DNA of 64,000 nucleotides from Saturnia japonica (lineage: Eukaryota > Arthropoda > Insecta > Lepidoptera > Saturniidae), in the NCBI GenBank assembly GCA_033032175.1, contig CM065313.1:19698327-19762326 (forward strand), given 5' to 3'. This document shows, piece after piece, positions 35,004-47,000 of this stretch. Positions within the stretch are counted from its first letter, which is position 1. Every line of letters starts with the position of its first letter. The notes beneath the pieces are model-generated. The model had not been told where the DNA came from and ran no database searches. It was given only the letters and a program-made list of their open reading frames with translations. The position numbers and the translations under genes are program-made.

Positions 35004-38000
35004 CTGAAACCAAATGCCTAGAATGTAGTAAACTCTAAAATAGTAACGAGTGATATAAATGCGATGTAGTAAAAGTTATAGATGAAACATTCTGTAGGTA
35101 GAAACAAAATTGGTGGTAGCCGCATAATTAACGTTGAAATGATATCTATTCTAGCATATTTTTTTTATTTTGGCTTTCTGCTTAATTAAGAAAATAAGCC
35201 AATGTCAAGAATAGCGATGATATTTAAAGAGCGGACGCTTTGTGTGGTGTATGCATCCCAACACTAACCGGAACGCATCCCCTCACTAGTGATGCTCTGT
35301 TTCGCTCTGACTTACGATGGCGTCGGTGTAGATTTAGCTGTATTAATTTGTATGTCTTGGCAATAAAACCATATTAATTAATTTACCGTTTATTTGGACA
35401 CGACAGCTTGGCGACGAGTGAAGAATACCACAAGTGCTATTAAGTGAAAAACATTAACAAACTCATACTAATTAATGTGAGAAAAGTGTTAAATTTAAAC
35501 TAGCCGGTAGCGTCACGTTCAAGTTCACGTTGTCGCGAGATAACCTAAAAACTTGATGTTATATATATCGGGAAATAAAAAACAACCTGAAACTTCATCT
35601 GACGGGTGAACAGACAAATCTACTGATATTGTAATTAATGTACAATTCGAGAAAACTTCTTGGATTTACAAGTTGTCTAAACCTGAATTACAAGAAAAGC
35701 TTGTTCAATTGAATATTGACTTCGACAACCAAGAAACAGTTGATAGTTTGCGACGTCGGCTGGTTGCATATTGTAAAAAGAAAAATAAAATTGTGAAGAC
35801 TACTATCATGGCCAAATTAAACCTACCACCCTTTGATGGAAATAAATATGAGAGCTTTGAACAACAACTGGAATGCTTTAAACAACTCAATGACATAGCC
35901 GAAGAAAAGAAAACATTACTATTGCTTACAAAAATAACATCGGAGGTGTTTGAAACCGTCACATGTTTGTGTGCACCTAAGAAACCTATTGACCTATCAT
36001 ACAAGGAGTTGACTAGCGTTTTGAAAAAGAAATATGTAGTCCAACAGTCCATCTTGTTGGAGCGTGCTGCATTTCGTAGTTGTAATCAGTTGCCAATGAA
36101 AACATTGAGGAATATGTACTTGAATTAAAAAAGCTTGCGAGTAAATGTGGATTTGCTGACCAAGATGACCAAATTAAAGAGAAGCTTATTGATGAAGTAA
36201 GTTCAAAATTAATAAAATTTGAGCTTTTAAAGAATGACTCTAATAACCTTGAAGAAATAGTTAAACTGGCCCGATCAGTGGAGGTGGCTTGGCTTCAGAC
36301 CTTAGGAAATTCCAAGGAAGGTGATTCAACAACTGCTTTATTCTACTATGGACAGCCCAACAGTAGACAAAAAAATCAAGGAATGAAGACTTATATTAAA
36401 AAAGATTTCAAGGTTAAAGGGAAGTGTTTTTGCTGTGGAAATAGCAATCATATTAAAGCGGAGCGTCGACTAATCAAAAAGTTTTGTTCAGAATGCGACA
36501 AACAAGGACATATTTTTAAAATGTGTCCTAACAACAGGTACAATCGCACTTATTTAGTAAAGGAAGAACTAAATAATTCTAAGAAATCACAAGTTGACGA
36601 TGCCCTGGTGGAGGAATCAGTCAAGGAATTATTTGAAGAATGTGATGTTTATACGGTAAATGTGAGTAGAGTACCCCCCATTTATATCCAGTTAAAAATA
36701 GAGGGAATAAATTTAGACATACAGGGTCTGATGTAGCAGTCTTATCTTTACAAGATAGAAATAAGCTATTCCCATTGATGCCAATCAGCACCTGCAAAGT
36801 TAAATTCAGAAATTTTGACCAAACAGTTTCTAAACCGGTTGGTATAATAGAAAAATTGAATGTTCAATATAAAAAATTAACAAAGGAGCTTAGCATTTTT
36901 AATACATTGTGTTGGCGTATGTTAGGCTGTCATTAGGTTTAAGGTTTAAGGTCATTAGGTTTTTAAATTTCTTCCTACAAACAAATCCTAACACAACCAC
37001 TTTTCTTCCCACGCGAACATCGCCGGGCACGTGACATAACCGTTGAGCTTTCAGTTTAAAATCTGCCGCTAAGCACCTATAGGTGTGTTGCGCCAGTTGC
37101 ACTGGTCGTCACTTAACATCTGGTGAGAAGCGACTGTGGTCAAACGATAAGCCTTATAAAAATATTCAAAAATATATATTTATGTAAAAAGTAGTTGAAT
37201 AATGTACGTTATATAATGCAATCAGTACGAGATCCTCAGGGCGCGAGTACTACACGTTACTTGTCAGATGTTTTACAAATTGGATACTATGATGGAACGT
37301 AGAATAGTCTTACGACGACTGTTGAAGCAATTGAAGTAATTACTTAAACTAGCGGTCGCCCAATGATCGAAATTCGAATTGCGACTTTTTGATCATAGAC
37401 TATTTTCTGTTTGTACATTTACAGTATAAAAAACTTAAACAATGAATATTACATCATATGCTGTTACTTTTCATTGAGTGACAATGCCAATATTTTGGAG
37501 GGTCTAAGTTCAATGGCATTGGTCCGGTAAAATTCGCAGTATTAATTAATTTAATTTAATATATTAGTAAAAAATATTATAGATAAATTTTAGCTTTCAG
37601 CACTCCTTCTCCATATAAACTTTAACCATGCCAAATCTCACAGTCTTCGGTGCACCCAATACGCTTAAAAAGGTACCGAAAACTTTTGCTTCACGTATTA
37701 ATATTAGTTAAATAATATGTAATGACATTTTATTGTCCAAATATTATAGTGTGTCGCTTTCTACCCAACATTATATTTTTTTCATTTCCAACACACGAGA
37801 ACCTATCAACTTGAAAATATCGACTAAACTTTTGACCTTTGTTTAGACTATTTGTCTAAACAAGTCTATAGCAATCGGAGCAATTTATATCAGAATTACA
37901 TCATATTACTCAATTATTTTATTTGTACAAGAATTTACTACACAAGACAATATTTACTTAAGAGACAACCAACTTCACTAATTTTGAGGAGTGTCGTGGT

Positions 38001-41000
38001 GTATCTTCGAATTCGAAGGTCCAATGCCAATGAAATTGACACTATGCTTGAGGTATTCCCCTATCAAACAAAAAAGGATCACCCAAAATGGGTTCATTAA
38101 CTTCTTTAAGTTACGGTTAAACATATAATACATAAAAAAACATTTGAATTAAGTAACCTCCGTCTTTTTTTTAAGGCGATTAAAAAATTAAACATTATTA
38201 ATGTTTGTATTGTTAGAACGTGAGAAAGAATAAATATAAAAAGAAGAGAAACTATAACAGTTAAAAAAGATCTTACCATTGAGACATATTGTTTAAAAGG
38301 TTGTGGAAGCTATTTTCCTTGAGACGACTACAAATGGTTCTCACGCACATTTTCGAAATATCTGTACAGTTTTCAAAGCAATCACAGCTCTCCCCGTTGA
38401 CATTTTTATAAATAGCTTTGTTCGGTGACTCACAAATACACTTGAATGGAGCTACGCATGAGCCTTCACAATTTTTACACTTAGGTACGCACATAGACCC
38501 AGTCCTATTAACTGACTTTTCTTCATTGAGCTCATACCCATAGAAGCAAGTGCAAGCATTCGGTGCCGTACAACTACCATTACCACAAGAGTAGTCGCAT
38601 TTCGGACTGCATTCGTTAAATGTATTCATTTGCCAACCGTCATTACATTCGCAAAGTTCAGGTGCGACACATGAACCATGATCACATTTTTTAGAACAAA
38701 ATGGTTGACAGTTGTTTTGTGACATGATGTAACCAAGTAAACATTGACAAGTATTCGGTGCAACACATGTCCCGTTATGGCACGGAACAGTGCAAACTGG
38801 ACCACATTGTCCGTCAATAAGTTGGTATCCCTTATTACATTTACATGTGTCTGGAGCAACACATGCCCCGTTGTGGCATGGAACAGTACAAACTGGTTCA
38901 CATTTTCTGTCAGCAAACTGGAATCCCTTATCACATTTACATGTGTCTGAAGCAACACATGTCCCGTTGTGACATGGACTAGTACAAAGGGGTTCACATT
39001 TTCTGTTAATGAGTTGAAATCCCTTATCACATTTACATGTGTCTGGAGCAATACATGTCCCGTTATAGCATGGAACAGTACAAACTGGTTGACATTTATT
39101 ACTGATGAGTTGAAATCCCTTATCACATTTACATGTGTCTGGAGCAATACATGCGCCGTTATAGCATGGAACAGTACAAACTGGTTGACATTTATTACTG
39201 ATGAGTTGAAATCCCTTATCACATTTACATGTGTCTGGAGCAATACATGTCCCGTTATAGCATGGAACAGTACAAACTGGTTGACATTTATTACTGATGA
39301 GTTGAAATCCCTTATCACATTTACATGTGTCTGGAGCAATACATGTCCCGTTATAGCATGGAACAGTACAAACTGGTTGACATTTATTACTGATGAGTTG
39401 AAATCCCTTATCACATTTACATGTGTCTGGAGCAATACATGTCCCGTTATAGCATGGAACAGTACAAACTGGTTGACATTTATTACTGATGAGTTGAAAT
39501 CCCTTATCACATTTACATGTGTCTGGAGCAATACATGTCCCGTTATAGCATGGAACAGTACAAACTGGTTGACATTTATTACTGATGAGTTGAAATCCCT
39601 TATCACATTTACATGTGTCTGGAGCAATACATGTCCCGTTATAGCATGGAATAGTACAAACTGGTTGACATTTATTACTGATAAGTTGAAATCCCTTATC
39701 ACATTTACATGTGTCTGGAGCAATACATGCCCCGTTATAGCATGGAACAGTACAAACTGGTTGACATTTATTACTGATGAGTTGAAATCCCTTATCACAT
39801 TTACATGTGTCTGGAGCAATACATGTCCCGTTATAGCATGGAACAGTACAAACTGGTTGACATTTATTACTGATGAGTTGAAATCCCTTTTACACCGACA
39901 CGTGTGTCGGAGCGACGCACATGTCCCGTATATCAGGCAGTGGAACAGTACAAACTGGTTGACATTTATTACTGATGAGTTGAAATCCCTTATCACATTT
40001 ACATGTGTCTGGAGCAATACATGTCCCGTTATAGCATGGAACAGTACAAACTGGTTGACATTTATTACTGATGAGTTGAAATCCCTTATCACACTTACAT
40101 GTGTCTGGAGCAATACATGTCCCGTTATAGCATGGAACAGTACAAACTGGTTGACATTTATTACTGATGAGTTGAAATCCCTTATCACATTTACATGTGT
40201 CTGGAGCAATACATGTCCCGTTATAGCATGGAACAGTACAAACTGGTTGACATTTATTACTGATGAGTTGAAATCCCTTGTTACACCGACACGTATTCGG
40301 AGCGACGCACATTCCATTCAGGCATGGTGGTGTGCAAACTGGTTGGCATTTCTTACTGTTTAGTTGGAATCCTTTGTCACATTTACAATTATCTGGAGCT
40401 ACACATGTACCGTTTTGACATGGTACAGTACAAACTGGTTCACATTTTCTGTTAATGAGCTGGAATCCCTTATCACATTTACATGTGTCTGGAGCAATAC
40501 ATGTCCCGTTATAGCATGGAACAGTACAAACTGGTTGACATTTATTACTGATGAGTTGAAATCCCTTATCACATTTACATGTGTCTGGAGCAATACATGT
40601 CCCATTATGGCATGAAACAATACAAACTGGTTGACATTTATTACTGATGAGTTGAAATCCCTTGTCACATTTACAGTATTCTGGAGCACACATGTCCCAT
40701 TATAGCATGGTAGGGTACAAACTGGTTGACATTTATTACTGATAGTTGAAATCCCTTGTTACACCGACAAGTATTCGGAGCGACGCACATTCCATTAAGG
40801 CATGGTGGTGTGCAAACTGGTTGGCATTTCTTACTGTTTAGTTGGAATCCCTTGTCACATTTACAAGTATCTGGAGCTACACATGTACCATTTTGACATG
40901 GTATGGTACAAACTGGTTGACATTTATTACTGATAAGTTGAAATCCCTTGTTACACCGACAAGTATTCGGAGCGACGCACATTCCATTCAGGCATGGTGG

Positions 41001-44000
41001 TGTGCAAACTGGTTGGCATTTCTTACTGTTTAGTTGGAATCCTTTGTCACATTTACAAGTATCTGGAGCTACACATGTACCATTTTGACATGGATACAGT
41101 GCAAACTGGTTGACATTTATTACTGATAAGTTGAAATCCCTTGTTACACCGACAAGTATTCGGAGCGACGCACATTCCATTAAGGCATGGTGGTGTGCAA
41201 ACTGGTTGGCATTTCTTACTGTTTAGTTGGAATCCTTTGTCACATTTACAAGTATCTGGAGCTACACATGTACCATTTTGACATGGTATGGTACAAACTG
41301 GTTGACATTTATTACTGATAAGTTGAAATCCCTTGTTACACCGACAAGTATTCGGAGCGACGCACATTCCATTCAGGCATGGTGGTGTGCAAACTGGTTG
41401 GCATTTCTTACTGTTTAGTTGGAATCCTTTGTCACATTTACAAGTATCTGGAGCTACACATGTACCATTTTGACATGATACAGTACAAACTGGTTGACAT
41501 TTATTACTGATAAGTTGAAATCCCTTGTTACACCGACAAGTATTCGGAGCGACGCACATACCATTCAGGCATGGTACAGTGCAAACTGGTTGACATTTAT
41601 TACTAATGTGTTGATATCCCTTGTTACACCGACACGTATTCGGAGCGACGCACACTCCATTTAAGCATGGTGGTGTGCAAACTGGTTGGCATTTCTTACT
41701 GTTTAGTTGGAATCCTTTGTCACATTTACAAGTGTCTGGGGCAACACATGTTCCGTTTTGACATGGAATGGTACAAATTGGTTGACATTTATTACTGATG
41801 AGTTTAAATCCCTTGTTACACCTACAACTATTTGGAGCCGCGCATACTCCATTCAGGCATGATGGTGTGCAAACTGGTTGGCATTTTTTACTGACTAGTT
41901 GAAATCCTTTGTTACATTTACAGGTGTCTGGAGCTACACATATTCCGTTTTGACATGGAATGGTACAAACTGGTTGACATTTATTACTGATGAGTTTAAA
42001 TCCCTTGTTACATCTACAAGTATTTCGGAGCGACGCACATTCCATTCAGGCATGATGGTGTGCAAACTGGTTGGCATTTTTTACTGACTAGTTGAAATCC
42101 TTTGTTACATTTACAGGTGTCTGGAGCTACACATATTCCGTTTTGACATGGAATGGTACAAACTGGTTGACATTTATTACTGATGAGTTTAAATCCCTTG
42201 TTACATCTACAAGTATTTGGAGCTACGCATTCTCCATTATCGCATTTTGGAGAACAAAATGGAACACACTTGCTACGGCCATTTGTATTAAATATAAAAC
42301 CAATATTACACACACATTTTCCGGGCTTTAAACAGTATCCGTTCGTACAAGACGGGATGCAAATAGGAATACAGTTGAGCCTGTAATAAAAAAAAAAATA
42401 TTAATTTTATTTAACTATCCATGAATTTCTTCATGCTATAGAACGAGTTTTTTCTATAGTGAGATCTAAATCATTTTTAAGCTATGAAGAAATATGTATC
42501 GCGGTATTTATATGGTCGAGGTTTTTAACGAGGTTATAAAAAAACATTGCAGTCTCACACGAGGGACAAAATAGTCAATAAAATTAAAACTACATTGTTG
42601 ACATAGGTATAAGTTTGAAATTTAGAAAATACAAAAATATTTAGCAATAATCTTTTCCTGTTAGTCTTTTTCAAACATTGACGGGCAGAAAATAATGAAA
42701 AAGAAGGATTTTTTTCGTGTACACCTTTTCGTAATGAAGCCGTGGTGTGTAAATCACAAGAAAATTTTTAACAAAAAAGAAAGCCAGCTTCAAAGATTTT
42801 GAGGAGTTCGCTGGTGTATCTTCGAAGTGATTAAATGAAATTAAAATTGGACCACTATGTAGATGTCCCCTTTCCAAGGAAAAATAATCATCTAAATCGG
42901 TTAACATCCATAAAACAAAATATTGTACTCCACCTTTTTTGTAGTTGGTTAAAAAGAAAAAAAAGTTATTAAAAAAACAATATGAAACTCGACCATAATT
43001 TCTTTCCAATAAGATTCCCAATAAATTATTATTATTCTTTGGGCATCTTTAGCAATAAACAGTAGTATTTCCAACAAAATAGATCTTCAGTTTATTAATG
43101 ATTTGAGTTAAATGATAGCAAAATCACGCGTGGATGGATACACACAGGAAATTCTCTGCGATAAAGCATCCGCGCTATTTGATAATATTATTTATATTGT
43201 ATTGGAAATAAGTTTATATGGAAAATAAAATAAGCACTTATGCTTTTGTTATCTTTACGAGACAGAACAGAAGAAGCCAATTCAAGCTTTGTACTATTTT
43301 ATCCCAATAGTAAATGTCTAATAAATCTTTTTCATTTTATATTTCCTACGTAATAAAGCGAACCTAAACTGTCTTAAATTTATTCAAATATTGCATTAGT
43401 AGTTTCGACTCTACTTTGTTATATCCTCGGGCAGAATGTATTCTGGTTTTAGAGTTAGAATTCTTTCTCACCTCAAAATAAAATCTGGATAGGTATAATT
43501 CGATAATTCAGTAATTTTTTTCATGTTTTATATTATAATATTAATTAAATACCTAAAAATAACTGGGTATATTTGAGTGGAAAGTAGGAATGAGATGAAA
43601 GTCTAAGATTCAAGACATTTTTTTATAGTAACACGGCAAATTGGAAGTACTGTCCCTGATGGGAAGTACAGTACAATCCAAACATAACGGCGACTACCGA
43701 GAGAATGTAATTCATCGACGGTAGTGGCTGTCATGCCAGCCTGTAATAATTTAACTGCATATACACAGACTTATTCCGCAAAAGCGCGTCACTATAACGG
43801 TTTTAACGGACTGAACGGTTACCAAAAAAATACTTCAATATTTGTCTATAAACAAATCGTTAGCATGGCTACAGACTGAATGACGATTCGGTTTTTTTTT
43901 TTTGTACTAAACAGGTATTCTTATGTAATACAATTAATTGTAAAATCATTATTTCGTTGTAGACTTACTTTGTAGATCCGTCTTTTCTGTACCCACTGCA

Positions 44001-47000
44001 GCACTCCTTTACAGTTTCAATGTACATTTTCTGAAAACATTTTATTTTAGTTTTTAAAAGAAGTTACTTATCGCGGGATGGGAGATAAAACTGAAAATAA
44101 CGACCACCTTAACCAACACTTAAAAAAAAACATACATATGTATGAGATTTTCAAAACGATGACATTCGTGGAACCGGCCCAGCTTTGTTAAGACCAGATT
44201 TGTAAGCACTGTTGTGTGTAGAAGAGGTACCTGTAAAAGAGGTCGACGGATCGAGTTCCGCTGATTTTACATTTTTACACCAAATTATAATATTCAAAAT
44301 AGAATTTATTGCATAAATTTATTATTTCTTTAAATTTTATAATAATAATGTATAATAAATTGTTTATCTTCATTTTATATTTGTAACCTAAAAAAAGGAC
44401 AAAGCATTCATGAGGACTGCCGACAGAAGTGAAAACTTAAAACTATAAACAAACAGTTCTTATTTGTAAATATCCAAATTAATTGAGCAATTTTTTTTGT
44501 TTTGTTTAATTTTTAGGTTTAGTTTTAGGTTAGCTACAAAGACTCCGTTTATCGTTAACACGTCACGTCACCATGTCGATGACGACTTACATGAATTTAC
44601 TCCCTATCCAAACCTTCCTGTAGAAGTTTTCACTTCAAAAATATGAGTTTATATAAAAATATCAGCAGGACTCGAACCATCAACCACTCGTACCTACTGT
44701 ACATAATATTGATACAAATCTTAACAGTCCGTAAAAGTCTTAGTTCACCTCACGAGTTTTTTTTTTGTATAATTACAATTTTGAAAATTAAATTGTCGGT
44801 AAAAAAACTTCGCAAGCTTTATTTAATTTGTTACTGTTACTGTTTTACTATAAATTTAGTGATGATGTGGCCCAAAGTGGATATATGCTATGCCTAGTCG
44901 AGGGTCTGCCTCCCAAGAGCATTTGCCGGAGGCTCAAAATACCTATACGTGCTTGGCGATAAATTTTCAACTTAAGTGTGGGAGCTATTCAGGCGAGCAT
45001 TGGTTAGAAAATCCCCACCATCATTCCTATGGCCACATTACGATGTTTTCCTTCACCTAAAACTCAGGCTCGCTGTCCAGACTTGATATTTCGTAAAAAT
45101 AGAAATACATACAAACAAATGACAGTATAAAAACTATGTAGCGACCGAAACACTCACCGGTACATTTATGATCTTTGTTTTATAAGATACCTTGGACCCA
45201 ACACAGCTTCTCCAAGATCTTCGTACACAATAAGGTAGCCTAAACGTTTCTGTGTAACGGACTTTAGTCATCTCTGACTTGTCACGGAATTGTCTATAAG
45301 AAAAAATAACATAAAATTCTTTTTTATCTCAAAAACCAGTGCAACTAATGTCCTAATCAGAATTGATAATCAGAGTTTTTTTTAAAGCGCCAAATTAGCA
45401 ACACGCCGCTAAGCCCAGCAGCTAAGTAGATTTTCAACATAAAACTCGTATCTAATCGGACTTCTAAAATACGTAAATTTCTCGTTAAAGTAACAAACAA
45501 TTGTGCCTACAAACAAAAATGACATAAACAATATTATTAGTGGATATTTCAGACCAAATTACCAAAAAAGGTTCTTACGCGGTATATTAGGAACATAATA
45601 TATGGTTCAATTTCAAAATATTTGTACCTTATCATAATGGAAAGGTAAAATAACGAAATGGATGGGCAGAATTATTTATAATCTGTTTTTATTTTATTTA
45701 TTAATAACAGTGAAATAATTAATAAAGTATAATCTAAACTAACAAATTTAATATTATCTTATATGTTAGGATGCCTAGATAGTAACTAAATCATTTATTA
45801 TTTGTTATTATTAATCCAAAATACAAAATTATTTTTATCCGGATCCAAATAACCCTTATTGATATAATATAATTTATATAATAAACATTATTATTATTAG
45901 TCTTGCACTTAATCTATTATTTTTTTATTAACACAAAGCACTATAACGAATTTATTATTTTGTATTTTCCCAATAATCGTGAGTATATTTAGTATTGTTT
46001 TAATAATATATCTAGAATTTATGAAAAAGCTAATAATTGATTTTCCATATTTACTATGTGTGATGTGTGCTCAGGCTTTGCGGCATAATTTGTTAACAGA
46101 ATTGATAATGTAACTTGTAATCCGTAAATTCCATGTCACGATTACTATTTAAACCTCGGTTCACGTTTTTTAAGTACTACGTCTTCAAATAGAAGTACTA
46201 TAATTTAAAACGTACTTACAGTTCTTAATTTCAGAAGATACGATATGCACTAGAATTTATTTTAAAAATTATCACTGCATTTGCGAACTTCTCCGTTTTC
46301 ATTAATAAAAAAGCTGCGTGGTTACAATAATACTAATTATTAGCAAATATTTCATAGTTCAGTTATATGTAAATGATACTAAAATAAATTTTGTAATGGA
46401 ATAAAAAAGTTTAATACCAAAATGGAAAAAAATTAGATAAGTATTATTACTTTTTTAAATTAAAATTGACATTTGTTCTAGAAGGTTCGCGTAATATGTG
46501 GTGGGCCCTTAATTCAATCAATCGCGAATCAATCCATCTCGAAGTTATTGCTGCGATACACAGTAATTATTCTAATAAACAATAGAGACTCACCTCGTAA
46601 GGAGCGGGCGGTGACCTTGACCTTGAGCTTCTCCCATCGCCCTGGACTGCAGATTGTGTAATATTTGTGTTTGTGGAGTGAACTGTATGTATGTGTCTGG
46701 CAGCTTCAAATGGTAGGATACTATCACTCAAGCATTCAGTTCATCAAAACCTCCTGGTACACCAACTCAAAATTATACAATGCAAAAACTTCAATCACCG
46801 TTAGCGCTAGCCAAATGTTCGGAATGTCGTAGTGCGTACAAACCAAACAAACGCGAACTCACGGCCAAAGCACGAAGCAGACTGGCTTACGTGCCAGCAG
46901 AGCCGTGGACGAAGGGTGGGGCGATCGAATGATGCACCTGCCGGGCAATTTGCCAATCACGGCGATCGCGGCATCGTACGATGTGGCCAATGACCCCGTA

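Noticed and set aside
38626..40317. 563-residue minus-strand frame made of repeated VINVNQFVLFHAITGHV
   Set aside because: It is a second reading frame of the 96-bp NIM array. Because the unit is a multiple of three, a frame free of stops in one unit stays open throughout. It has no cysteine pattern or domain.
38969..40363. 464-residue plus-strand frame (TFTCVWSNTCPVIAWNSTNW repeats)
   Set aside because: Antisense shadow of the same array; the same explanation holds for the plus-strand frames at 54.8-56.5 and 59.0-61.3 kb.
38700..42300. Direct-repeat array resembling a CRISPR
   Set aside because: Units are head-to-tail 96-mers without unique spacers and encode NIM domains in a eukaryotic gene.
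46605..46720. Candidate first exon of gene 2 before a GTGAGT donor
   Set aside because: It fits by phase but encodes no signal peptide, whereas 49,382-49,461 encodes one and matches gene 1 exon 1.
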